A stretch of 64,000 nt of DNA, from positions 6,945,775 to 7,009,774 of the forward strand of contig JALIRH010000008.1 of NCBI GenBank assembly GCA_023055505.1, written 5' to 3'. This stretch comes from Callipepla californica brunnescens. Lineage: Eukaryota > Chordata > Aves > Galliformes > Odontophoridae. A program made the translations under genes and the position numbers. The notes beneath the pieces are model-generated. The model was given only the letters and a program-made list of their open reading frames with translations, did not search any database and was not told the DNA's origin. Of the stretch, positions 11,101 through 23,244 are shown piece by piece (position 1 is the first letter of the stretch; each line of letters starts with the position of its first letter).

Positions 11101-13203
11101 TCTACTGCTATAAGCAATTTGTTAAGATCTGGAATTAGTCAGCAGCTTTCTGACCTGAGCAGGTTTAGAGCCTCTGGTCACAAAGCAGGTCATGCTGCTG
11201 TTACTCTTCCCTCTAGCTGAGGTTACATACTGACCCGGGATAAACAAATACACATTCTGTAGCCTCGAGAAGTTAACAGGGATGCTCCACTGCCTTATAG
11301 TGGATTGAAAGCAGTAGAGAGAAGGGGCCACCCAGCCCCATTAGAGTTCACTGGAGCTCTCAGAGCCCTTCTTCAGGACCTGAACAAGGCACACACTTGG
11401 AAGCAAGGTCCTGTGACTCCAATCAGGGCTGAAAACTTCTGGGAATTACTCTGTTACTTCCCAGGCACTGGTCCAGCCAGCACCTGCAAAAAGTACCAAT
11501 GCTGGGACACAGCACAGCTCTGGAGGGACCAGAACAAGAAACAGGAGCCCGTAAGCTCAAGTCATTAAAACAGATCATGACTTTGGAAGCAGGGTATTCC
11601 CCAGCCTCTCCAAACACCTGGTCTCAAGCAATCCAACCACTTACCATCCCCAGAGCAGTTCCAACTCACCCACACCGCTTGCTGCTCCCCTCAGAAGAGC
11701 AGCAGCCCAAGGAGTGAATCCCCACTCCAGCAGCAAGCACCCTGAGCTCTCCCCGTGCTGCTGGGTGGGATGGGGACCCACCGAGCTGCCAGGACAAACC
11801 AAACTCCCTCTCCAACTCCTTCCACAGGGAAATCAAAGCTATCAAATCAAAGAAAGGAGGTATGGAAAGCCCCCAGGTAATGCCCATGTCCTGTTCCCTA
11901 AGCCATTCCTTTAGTCAAGCAACCAACCAGCTGCTCCTTCTCTTTCTCCCACCCTTCAGCCCACAGAGAACCTGGGACGTGCCTGCATATGCTTCAAGAG
12001 CTAATTGACAAGGGAGGTAATGCTGTTCATAAAGTCTACAGGATCAATGAATTTATTTTCTGCTTCTCTGCCCTGCGAACCTCTTGGCTTGTGCAGCTGT
12101 TCAACCTCATGTGATAATGCATCAACAATCAATGAAACAATACTGAACATATTGGCTCTGCTCCTATCAATATCCCAAAGGGGCAATCCTTCCTCTCACA
12201 TGGAGAAGGACAGCAGTCATCTGACACTTCATGCCTATACCTGTTGACAGAACCCACTCCTGCTCACTGCTCCTTTCTACACTCACACCAAGCCACCAGG
12301 CATGAGCCACGAAGGGCCAAATGTGGGACTCACTACCCAAGGCAACACATCTTAATGCTGTTCTCTTTCATTCTCACACAGTTACTTTTTACTTACTTTA
12401 AGCAGGGATATCTAGATGATACATATGTATTAAATAACTCCTTCCATCGCTCATTCTCAGCATTAAGAATATTAGATTCTGTAAAGAACTGCTTAAAAGC
12501 TTCTCTGAAATTCTGACAAATAAAAGCCTCTGCTCTACCACTTACATGCTTTGGAAATACTGAAGCATCTTTAAACAAAATAAGTAAATGTTATGACTCA
12601 TTTTCCCAAAGTGGTATTTGCTATTTTAGTAGATAGATTTGGCCACATTGTCTCTGCTTCTGAAGTGCTACAGTAACAGCAGAGAGTTAGAATGTTCCAT
12701 TTGGGTTTCTCAGATCTATCATCCACCACCAAAAAAATGCCAAGAATGTGGAGAGAGAAGCGCGAGCACTTTGCTCCTGCTGTGATACACCCAAGCGATG
12801 GGCTCCAGCAGCACCTGCAGGCTGTGTCCCAGATGTGCCCTCCTGAGCCTGCAGTTCAGGTCTTCTGGGCACACAGAAAGTGATCCTGGTGTCCTCTGTG
12901 GAGGATGCTGCTGACAGCACCTGGACATTCATGATTCTAGGGCACCCCAACAAAGATCCTCTTCCTGACTGGAAGAAAAGATGCTTTGTGATTCTAGAAA
13001 AGCAAGGAGAACTAGAGAGCAGCACATCAAGATCTGCTGGGCCATCACCTCACTGCTCCTCTCAGAGCCATTTTCCTTCACTGCAACATGCAGATTTCTC
13101 AGGAAATTAAAAACCATAAACAGAGATGAAGAGAAAGAGAACCATATTCTGCACACAGTGCTGCTGGAAAACCAAAGCCACCCCAAGTCTGTTGTTCAGA
13201 AAG

Positions 13204-13220
13204 AAAAAAAAAAAAAAAAA
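13204..13220. repeat. Poly-A run (about A17)
   Basis: An uninterrupted A homopolymer in intron 5. No retroposon body or target-site duplication was recognised beside it. Confidence 0.82.
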
Positions 13221-14394
13221 GTGTTGAGGGACAAACTGGGGAAGAGCCTTGAGCTTCCCGAAACACACAGACCTCCAAATTAAAATCTTAGCTCACAGTG
13301 TCAGTAACTGATTACATCATAGGTGGTACATAACTAAACACACACAGGGGTTTCATTATTTTGGTTTTATGCTAGGCACTGAAAAACAGTGCATTATTTG
13401 TTCAGAAAGTGTGTCAGTTAGAAAAGCCTTAAATGGAGTAACAACTAGATATGATAAGTGGCTGCCTTGGTGGGAAGGACAGTTGTTAAAACTTCCTGTG
13501 CAATGCAAGTGCCATTATAAATCCTGGAAACAAAAAATTAATAAAAAAAAAAAATCAGCCTCTGAGGGTTCTGAAGATTGGGGCTGTACAGAGAATGCTG
13601 CTCTGTTTGACTCCTGGAGGAGTACTGACCTATAGTGCTGGGCAAACCAAATCCTGGGAAAGCAACAGTCCCAAATCAGCTTAGCCATCACACAGAAACT
13701 CACAGCACAGCAGGGGGACCCCAGGAGCACCCAGCTCCCATCAAGAGGAGCCGTGGCATTTCTGTAGCAGCCCTCTTAGGGTGCTCATGGGCTGCAGCTG
13801 ATGGGGACTGCAATGAAAAACACAACTTTCATTCAGAATCTTCAATTCAAAGTCACTCCTTCTTCTGACAGCGTGCAAAAAGCTTTTTAGTTCAGTTTTC
13901 TCATCATCAGGTCCACGAATTTGATTATCTTTCTATTTGATGTAGATGAAGCTGGTAGCCTCTCCTTAAAGACCGTTCTGGCCCAAGGTAGGACACCTCT
14001 GTGCTGCAGAGCCCCTCTGGTGATGACTGCAGCTTGTTAGTGCACAGAGATATTCTCTGCCTAAAGACAAACCGCATACTTACAAGCAGTGCCAAACAAC
14101 TGTCCCTCTGCACTCAGCCCACTCCTCTCCAACAGTCCTTCCAGCAGGTGCAGAACTGCAGCAGCACCTTCCAGCGGCAGCTGGCGTGCAAGCAGAAATG
14201 GAAAGGTGGGAACATGGCAGGGCTGCACATCAGACCATGCTGCATACCAGGCAGCACGGCAGAGCCCACACCTCTCCACAGCCCCCCATGCCCACACAGG
14301 GCAGCTCAGCCTGCAGCACGGAGCTCTGAGCAGCCCTCTCGCCTCCTGCCTTATTTATGTGCACGCAGAGTACGCTGATAAACGAGAGGGAAGG

Positions 14395-15000
14395 GTGCAG
14401 CCATTCCATCCGCACTCTCCTTTATGCTAAGAAAGATAAATTGAGGCTGATTCAGAGGACAGATTTAAAGAACGCACTATGTTATCTAGACAAGTGCAAT
14501 CTTCCCTGGGAGCCGTTGGAGTGGGCTGTCTTGAGATCATGCCTTTATTTGTTTGCTAAAATAAATGGACAACGCACAGAACTCAATTCATATAGAGGTA
14601 CCTTTTCCAGCCCGCTCTTCCTTCTGATTTCACTTAGCTGAAACTGTCTTGTTCTATTATTTATTGACGGGGCCATTTAACGGCACATAGAAAATTAAAA
14701 ATAATAAAAAGCTAATTAAAAGCTTCAGCGGTTTCCTTTTAGTCTTCAAAAATCTAAAAAAAAACGAGAGACATTTATATCCAAAGCCCATTACAGTTTT
14801 AAGGATACTTTCAATGGATTTTAATGTAGACAAAACCAAAGAGATTTTATTGAACTGTAAAAGTATTTAATAAAAAATCAGAACCAGTCAATCTTCTTTT
14901 TAAGACTGAGTAATAGAATTCAATAGCAGGGATAAAAACCCTAATAAATCCTACAGGAAGAGCTCAGAGAGCTGAGACAAATGTTATAATTTCCTTTTGA
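14395..15000. promoter_or_regulatory. Candidate conserved enhancer block (forkhead/homeodomain-like)
   Basis: This is an AT-rich, repeat-free block in intron 5. It contains a forkhead-like word TTTATTTGTTTGC (about 14541-14553) followed by AAAATAAATGG, and homeodomain-type GCTAATTAAAAGC (about 14711-14723). The call rests on composition alone; no alignment was possible. Confidence 0.25.
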
Positions 15001-18000
15001 GTTCAGTAGGACTTTTCCATACGGGAAAGCTTAAAACGTAAACGACCAAGGGCATAAAATATAGAAGCCACAGCTTCCTACGCCACTCCGGACTGTACTA
15101 AAAAAATCTAAACCATTGTCATTTTTGTCACCATCCGATTACAGGTCGCAGCTTTCACAGACCATCAACCTGTTGTCCAAGCACACTGCTTAGGCTTCTG
15201 GGATCCCAGTCCCCGAATTTAGTAATGAAGGCAGATTACGTTAATCTAAGACGACGCCATGAAATCCTTCAAGTAGCGGCAGAGAGAGGCTCTGCATTTG
15301 CCTGCTTTGTTTGGGAGGGGAAGCCCACTGGAGCCTTGCCACGATAATAAAGTGCTCCCTGCATGCCAGTTCACACGTGGGGCTAAATCTGAAGTGACGT
15401 TTCTCTATGAAAGGAGAAGTATTCACTCGTGTGCTCAGCATTCTGATGTCCTCCAAAACCTGGCAAACATGATTATAGAGATCCTGCAGACATGCCACAG
15501 CTCTATTTAGTCCTCTCTCATGGCTCAACACAATCCTATGCAAAAAATAAATAAAAAATAGCTGGCTGCCTTGGGAAGGCATTCTGGGAATAGCACTTCA
15601 TGCATATGGATGGGCTCGACACACTTTTTGCACTTCTTCGCACAAGGACAGAATATCTGCACCACGCGGGGCCGCACTGCCCATCCCTGCCAGGTCAGCT
15701 CAGTGTCCTGCCCTTCAAACCAAGACAGGGCAGAAACTTTGGGACTCAGGCACTGGCTGTGTTTATTTGCGCTGCCCTGCATGGCATTTTAATTAGTAAC
15801 TGTGCGGATTTAAAGCCTTTGAATGGACACACAGGGGCAGTTGTGCAGCCCAGCTTTTGTATTTCCACTCTCTCAAAAAAATCCTGTTTGAGGACACCAG
15901 CGGGGGGTTAATGGAAGCTTTGATAAAGTTCTCCGGAGCTTTTTCTTGTTGCTCAACTACAGACTGGACTCTGCTGTCTTTCTGGCTGCTTTCCCATTAA
16001 TTTAGTCAGCTGCAAAAACACCCAGAAGATTTAGAAGCCCTGCTAAACATTTGCTAGCCACAGATACTCTTGGGCTAGGTCTCCTTCCACATCCAAATAT
16101 TTCCTTGCAAATTGCTGCAGGGATGTGCTCAGACTGGATGCAAGGTTAGCAAGCGAGCAGCGGCAGCGCTGCCAGTGGAAGGAAACAAGCAGTTAAATGC
16201 TCCAAAGCAAACGGGAGCTCCAGGGCCGCACCTAGATCCCTGCTGGTTTAGCAACTGTGCATCCATACCTCCACAGCTGAGTGCTGAATTTGAACACACT
16301 GGATGCCTTTTGAAAGCAAATTTCTCTAACTATAAATACGGTCAATGCCAACCAGTCCTGAAATTAAACACCTTTTTCCTAAGGTGGATATGTAGCAACC
16401 CCCATTTTCCAAAGCAAACATGAGATCCTTTCAACAGTGTGACCAAACCTTTATTTAAATGCTGCAATTACTCCTTGGCGCTACCTGACACACAACTTGT
16501 CTGAGCTGCTCACTGAACCCTGAAGCTGGTTATTTACTAAGGATCTTTAGAAAGCGCTCTTTTTTTTTCCCTTCCGACCAAGTCTCGTATCCCCCACCTT
16601 GAATACAAATTCATGGAAATGGGTGGTGCAGACGGCTTTGCCAGCAAGCAGGCAATTGTTTTTTTAATTATTATTTCTTTGTGGAAAGCTGCAGTTACCT
16701 TAAAACAATAATTTAATCCCTCCCAACAATAGTTTTCCCGGTTTTGTTTTGAAGACGGCAGCACGTATACCTACAACTGCACATTTAGCACAGGCCATCA
16801 GTTAAAGCTGGTGCAGGAACAGAGCTGTTAATACGAAACTCCCACTTGCATCTGTCAGCTTGGAGAAGCCCCTTACACGCACACATTATCTTACACACAT
16901 AATTAAATGTGCAGGGGAAGAAACCTGAAGCGGCCAGCAGTTGACATCCCAGGGACACGAAGGAACCTCACACTTAACACTGACATCTGCCAATTCAAAA
17001 GCATTCCTGACTGCTCGCTTCCACACAATTCCCAAATTTCTTGTGCTGGGATCACTTATCTCCGTGCATCTCCCATCGCATTTCTATTTGAAAGGCCTGT
17101 GGTTTCCCAGAAGACATTATTTGGTTTGCTTCAGAAGTCCTTGTGGTAACTCCCTCCGATGCAAATCTCCACAGCGGGAGCCAAATTCCCTGGAGAAGCC
17201 AGGCGAGGACGGACGGGGCAGGTGGAACCCCACAGCAGCTGACAACTTGTCCCAGCCCTTCTGCTTGGAAAACGAGGGGAGGGGTTGCTAATTATGTCTA
17301 GCAGATAAGTGCAAAGCCTTAGAAACCACACTGGTTTAGATTCAAAACGAGAAAGTTGCATACAATTAGCCTGGAATTCGGCAAGATGCTGCAACAAATC
17401 ACTCGGAGTGTCACGCTCACATATCACCCCTGCTTACCACTTCTGAATCTCTTTCCCCATTGAATTCACGCCTGACACAGCTCCATTTGAGGAACAAGGA
17501 GACTGCTGATCCATCATCCTCCGTACAAACACCTTTAAGGCAACATAACAACACCCCTTCGCAACTCCCCTTTTCCATTAGACAGACATTTTGCATAAAT
17601 AAACCCAGAGCAGCCAGAAGTACGAAGCGCATCCCGTGCTCTGGACATCTGGCCTGCACCCAGCTGTTTGCTGAGGGATTATTTTTAAATCAGCCTTTTG
17701 GGGAACGGGCTGTGGGGGGCAGGGTGCTGCGAGAACTCACGTGTGCCCAGGTACCAGCATGAGCTTCCTCCTGGTTGGAGCCCCTGGAACGGGCTCTGTG
17801 CATCCTTCAGCCACAAGGAACCAGTAACTGGAAATGGAGGGAAGCAGGAGCTGGGCAGCCCACCCGCCTGGGGCCTCTGAAGGCCCTGGGAAGGGTGATG
17901 TCAATCTTCAGAGCATCTGTTAATTTTATTTGCCAGAAGTAGTTTAAGGGTACTCATGCTGTCACATAAAGAAAATTCTGCAATTGAAATCTAATTAACA

Positions 18001-19896
18001 ATGTCTTTTGATGTTTCGCTATAGAGAGCGATTCTTTATAGATAGTTATAAATATCCAGGAAAGGAGCACATTAAAAAGAACATACTGAAAGCCGAGGTT
18101 TACTGGCTTTGGCATGTTTTGCTTTTGATCTGCCTGAGCAACTATTACTTTGTCGATATACGCAGTGCGCACTGACCAAGGGCGATGCACGGCCATGAAT
18201 TTTTACTGACTGCAGATTCAGTTCTGCACAAGCTAAAGCCACACTGGCAGAATGTGAGACCCTATATGCGTTTTGCACGCTGTTCAGCACAACACGTGAG
18301 GAATGCTAATCAACATTTGAAAAGAAACGTGGGCTTTCAAAGGAGATCCACTGAAATACAAAATGGGAATATATTCCTCTATTAACAAGTGCAGTAGAAC
18401 CTGCGAGTCATTGGAAAGCAAGTGGCTCCTACTTCTTCCACCTTCCCTTCTAACCTACAACATCAGCAGCCTCCAGGTATCCTTCAGATTTTTTTGTTTT
18501 ACTAATGGAACTAAGAACACAAACAAACAACCCGACCTAAAGGCTAAATAAACCTGAGTAGCAGTTGACATTTTCCTTCCCTGCGCTGAACATCAGTATT
18601 TTGGGTTCGCATTGTTTGGTCATCCCAGGAGAATCCTCCATCCACGTGGGCACGCCCAGCAGTGCTCCCAGTGGCACCGTGACCCACTTTTGCTTGTGAC
18701 TGGGAATGGGGCTGGGCTCTGGGTGGTACCGAGGGACTCAGAGTACCCCAGAGGCAGGGAAGGATGGCAGCACACTAGCCACGCTGCTCTGCTGTGAGAT
18801 GGAGAGGAGACAGGCAACAGACAGCTAGACAAGCATACGTAGGGACTGGAGACAAAGGAGGCAGAAGGGAGGCGAGCACAGAAGGGGAAAAATGGGACAG
18901 GGAGCCTGAGACATGCGTAAGATCAGTTCCTGATCCTCAGTACAGGAGACATGAAAATAGCTGGCCTGATGCAGTGCGAAAAGAGTAAGTTAATTTACTT
19001 AGCCTGCTTTTTTCATCCTAATTGGCATATCCTTCTCCACCTAGCTGAGACGGTCCACTTAAGGATGCACTGAGCCCGAGACACCTAACAAGGTAACAAA
19101 TCACCAGGCAGCCTGTTTACTCAGAAACATCAAGCATTTAACTCCTGAAAGCAGAGGAGCAACAACGAAGCCCGACCCTTACCAAACCTGTACCCGAATC
19201 CGGAGCCCTCGGCCATGCACACAGCCCAACAGGACAGCCAGCACGGCTGCTGGGCACTCAGCTGCTCAGTAACACACAAAGTGTTCAGTGCCCCTTTGAA
19301 AAAACAAAAGCTTCCTGCTTGCTGTGAACAAGGTCTCTCTATTGAGAGATTTACTTTTAATTTTGAACAGCTTCAGGGCATTATCCTTAGTGAAAAGGAA
19401 AAAAAAAAATAGAAAGGGAGCCTGGAGATTTCTGAGCTGTTCAGTCAGCTGCCTGGTAGGGCTCCTCACTGCAATCAGCCTCTGAGCAGCACCGGATGGA
19501 GGTGCCGGGCTGCATCTCCTCCACGCATTGTTTCACATTTGTTAAGGCTGGATGAAATGCTGACTTTGTTCGAGCAAAAACAGCCACGCACAAAAGTCAC
19601 CGCTGCTGGGAGGGACCCTCAGAACCAGTATTTCCCAGTATATCCCAGCACTCACTGGTGTGAGGTGCTGGCTGCCAGTTCCAACAGCTCTGAGCTCCAT
19701 CCTTTGCTTTTTTAAATTTCTTTTTCATCTAATGCAGGAAAAGAGTGGCAGCTCCAATCTCAAAAACCTCAAAAAATTTATTATATCTAACATGCATAAT
19801 AGCAAGCTGAATTCACCATTAAAAAATTCTTACATGTCATCTATCTCCTAGAGATAGAAATGTTTACGTGGTTCTAAGTCCAAAATTTATATTCTC

Positions 19897-19921
19897 TTTT
19901 TTTTTTTTTTTTTTTTTTTTT
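19897..19921. repeat. Poly-T run (T25)
   Basis: Twenty-five T, the longest T-run in the window. In the sense of EPHA4 it is a poly-A tract in intron 5. No retroposon body was recognised. Confidence 0.87.
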
Positions 19922-20939
19922 AAATGCCATAAAACCCAGAATCTTTTCGAAGGAAGCACAGGAAAAATACTTTTTCAAACGCTGTTTGATCCCACTTTGA
20001 ATGGCAAAAGCTTATTTTCATTTAAACATTTTTCTACAGTACTGGAAACCGAATAGAGTTTCTAAACAAAGGTGGAAAGTAAACAGCCTCATTTCATTAT
20101 CTCCAGGAGTAAAACGGCAAAAGCAAACAAAAAAACACCTGTGCCTTTTAACTGCACCTTTTGTGTCACTGCAACACATTTCCTCAGTTTTGTGCTGGAT
20201 CCACCAGTAACTGATTTCTCATTGCTTTCTCTGTGCCTCCAAACGCACACATTTAAGGGCTGGCACCAATGCAAGCAAACACACACAGAACGGGATTTCT
20301 GATTCTAACATTAAAAACCACGCTCTAAAATTTCAACATATATTTTCTGCAGATTATAAGGCTGCATATCTGGGAGGTCAGTTTGAGCCTGGTGAAGCAT
20401 CTCCTAGTTTATCGCATACTCATCATCTCTACAGAATTTAAGATGTGCTTTCCGCAAACAATGACGGCAAATTCCCCAGGATCCGACCCAAAAGCACTGC
20501 TCACATCACTAAAGAACCACGCTCACATAAAAAAAACCAAATTTGTTTGTTTTTTTCTATCAAATGTTGGAAAGCACACAGATAGCAAAAATGACAGAGT
20601 ACAGATTTTCTGTGTTGGTAGCTTTGTTTTGATCAGCAAAATAAGGAAAGAGTTTTGTGAAAAGAGGACTCTGATTCTCATCTTTCTTAAAATAAGAAAT
20701 TCCTGCAATGAAACCAAGGTTGCTTTACAACATTAGTATGAGAAAGGTGCAAAATCAAAAACGTGCCTATGGCAGAGCTCTATCATGATATGATTTCTTT
20801 ATAATGAAATATAGTGAAAGAAAATGAGTGGCACTAGAATTTTACTGCACCCCAGACACACATTTACAACGATTAAACAGATAAGCACTCGTAAAACCCA
20901 AGGGCCCAACTTTACAAATCTTTACTCAGGCAAGTAGTT

Positions 20940-21340
20940 TCACTGAAATCAATGGGATTATTTGCATATGCAGGTACTATTTATTTTAGCTGAGATCTAC
21001 AGGTTTAGGACACAGATTTCTACTTAGATCCTCTATGCAGAAAAATACACAAAGTTGTGCAAAGAACAGGAGAAAATGAGCACCCTGGAGTTAATTTTCA
21101 CATCTACCAGTAGTTTTCTCCAGCCCTCTGAAGCATTTGATAGACTGGGCCTGTTTTATAATTGGAAATGTTGGCAAAAATACAAATTTCCTGATGTGAA
21201 AACTGCTACTCATGGATAATAAACAAAATCAATTCTTATTTGCATATTCAATCAGATCTCGGTTTGCATATTAAAGCATAAGATGGTGGAATTTTCACAC
21301 GGTAGATGGATGCCACTCATTTATGCATATATGCATCCAC
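20940..21340. promoter_or_regulatory. Candidate POU/octamer-rich regulatory block
   Basis: Perfect octamer words ATTTGCAT occur at 20960-20967 and 21238-21245, with a one-mismatch copy GTTTGCAT at 21262-21269. A 14-bp palindrome ATGCATATATGCAT lies at 21323-21336. POU proteins bind such words. Function is inferred from motif density only. Confidence 0.28.
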
Positions 21341-22851
21341 TAATCCTTACACATGCCAGAATCAGTCAGAAGTACTCCTCGCTAGGCATTCACAGCACAA
21401 AAACACTGCCCCTGCTGCCATTCTCAACCCTTTCTTCTCGCACAGCATATGACAGCGTTCTCCCAAAGCTTTCTCCTAGGACACTGTCTTTCCAGCAGTC
21501 AAAACGACAGTTTCGATTTCTGAGTTATAATTTAAAAGAGATACTGTACCATTGTACTGTCAGCTGTGCATGTAAAGAACAAAATCAGCGGACCAGATTC
21601 TCAAAGGAGCTTCAATTGGGACTTGACAATTTTGCTTGCAACCGAGACTGCAAAATTAAGCACACCTCTCCCTGCTAATATCGAAGCGCGCTGGACTACG
21701 GTTTGGATTTGCAAGTTTCAATCACACGTATCTACTTTACATGTGCCTCTACTAGGAAACAAAATTCACAGTACCCATAGTCCAGCGTTCCCAGAATATA
21801 CAATATTCAGATTGTCTCTTACACCATAACTCTGCAGATAAATGACAGCCCCGTAAGCTACGCTCCAAGGTGCTGAATGCTTGCAACGTTTGTGGGACTT
21901 GAAGGCAATCGGTGCTGCTAGCAATTAGATAACAGGTTTGACGGTCTTGTAGCCTGTCTCACAGTCTGTACATTTAATTTGCATGTAGAAGAGTGTCACA
22001 TTCAAATGTATATAATTCTGTTCATTAAATTAAAAACTGAACTGGGATCCTGTGCTTGAAACCCTAGTTATCTGCGAACAAGGAATATTCTCAAGTAATG
22101 AAAGGAAAAAATCATGTAAATGATCATCAAAGCTAAGCCCTGTTCTGCTGTAACCTCTGTTAGGTCAAGCACAGGGAACAGAAAAAACTGGAAGCATTTA
22201 GGGTATCTGAAATAACCAGGTATAAACAGAAAGGGCATTTTACTCTTCCAGATGAGTGAAATGCAAAAGTCAGCCAGCAGGAAGATGAAAGCTCATATAG
22301 GATTTCTCAAGTAATGCCAGGTCTGATCAATTGAAATGCTGTTAGCAGCAGGTTAAGGAGGTATTTACTTAATAATGGGGCAGAATCTAATTGACTTTGC
22401 AGGGAGAGGAAAGCTAACATGCAGGCAAGTGAGCACCTACTCACTCTCTCTGAATCTCACCCAGCCCTTCTAGGAGGAGGCACAAGTGCAGTGCTGTGCT
22501 CCCTAGGGCGTGCTGTGCCCTCTGCAAACACCACACACACATCTGTGCCCATGTGCTGGGTCTGCCGAGGAGGGGCTGAGCTGCTGAGCAGCCCTGGCTC
22601 TGTCCCCTCCGCATCCTCCACGGCAGCTGTGCTGTTCTGCTTCCACAGAATGCCTCCCAGTGTCCTTGCAGCGTGCTGCAGCGCAGCTCTGCAACCAGCT
22701 ACGCCAGTCAACCCCCCTTCAGAGCTCTTATAGCTCTAAAGAATTTAAACTATCCATATAAATAACCCAGAAAATAAGGGTTTGATCCAGTTTTGCATCT
22801 TAGGATACCCTGAGTTCATTTTCTCATGCAAAATGTAATGGAAACCACAGG

Positions 22852-22857
22852 TTTATT
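22852..22857 (-). promoter_or_regulatory. EPHA4: Candidate intronic polyadenylation signal AATAAA after exon 5
   Basis: The minus strand reads AATAAA, 49 nt past the exon 5 donor. It overlaps the TAA stop (22858-22856) that ends the exon 5 frame if intron 5 is retained. The next bases, CCTGTGGTTTCC then a T-rich stretch, give a modest G/U-rich downstream context. If used, the transcript would encode an ectodomain with 16 extra residues ([16 protein letters not shown]) and no membrane anchor. AATAAA occurs often by chance in AT-rich introns, so use is unproven. Confidence 0.3.
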
Positions 22858-22905
22858 AAAACCAGGCAAAAGAGACAGGGATCAAAAGTGTATTTAAGTT
22901 CCTAC

Positions 22906-23244
22906 CTGCTTGGTTAGTTGTCACAGTGACCGACACAGCTTGGTCCTGGCTGGGGTTGTGCTTGGACACTCCATTCACTGCCCAGACTTCAAAGGTGTAG
23001 TTGGTGTGTGCCAGGAGGTCAGTGATGGAAACCTTAGTGGTTTTCAGCCCGTTCTGCTGGGGGCTGAAATGCACACCACTGCCACAGGAGCGGCAGCGGC
23101 TGGGCTCCCCGGCCCCGCAGCGCTTGCACACCACGTTGTAGGAGATGTCCTCCCGTCCTCCTTTGTTCTGTGGGGCGCTCCACTCCAAGTTCACCGACGT
23201 CTCGTTGACGTTAGAAATCAGGTTCTGGGGAGCGGACGGAGGGC
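22906..23244 (-). CDS. EPHA4: EPHA4 exon 5: first fibronectin type III repeat
   Basis: The 339-nt exon encodes the whole membrane-distal FNIII domain of EphA4, entered and left in phase 1. It starts [22 protein letters not shown], contains the Eph-specific four-cysteine insert ([20 protein letters not shown]), then [20 protein letters not shown], and ends [10 protein letters not shown]. Two N-glycosylation sequons are visible: NET near residue 13 and NYT near residue 81 of the exon. Several residues differ from the mammalian protein as I remember it (for example HNPSQDQA), consistent with a bird orthologue. The acceptor is CTAG next to 23244. The donor GTAGGA begins at 22905. About 49 bp past the donor, an in-frame stop overlaps a canonical AATAAA (22852-22857), annotated separately. 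The opposite strand is open for 112 codons, a shadow of the constrained sequence. Confidence 0.98.

Larger units (their letters stand above)
4514..22905 (-). other. EPHA4: Intron 5 of EPHA4 (18.4 kb)
   Basis: This intron runs from the exon 5 donor to the exon 6 acceptor. It contains a CR1 LINE tail (4762-4808), poly-T and poly-A runs, a 24-bp palindrome (6966-6989), a forkhead-like block (14395-15000) and an octamer-rich AT block (20940-21340). 8.9-9.8 kb, 11.3-12.0 kb and 22.4-22.7 kb are GC-richer but show no CpG island and no coding signature. No nested gene was recognised on either strand. Confidence 0.9.

Noticed and set aside
19897..19921. T25 run as the tail of a retroposon on the minus strand
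   Set aside because: No retroposon body or target-site duplication could be recognised on either side.
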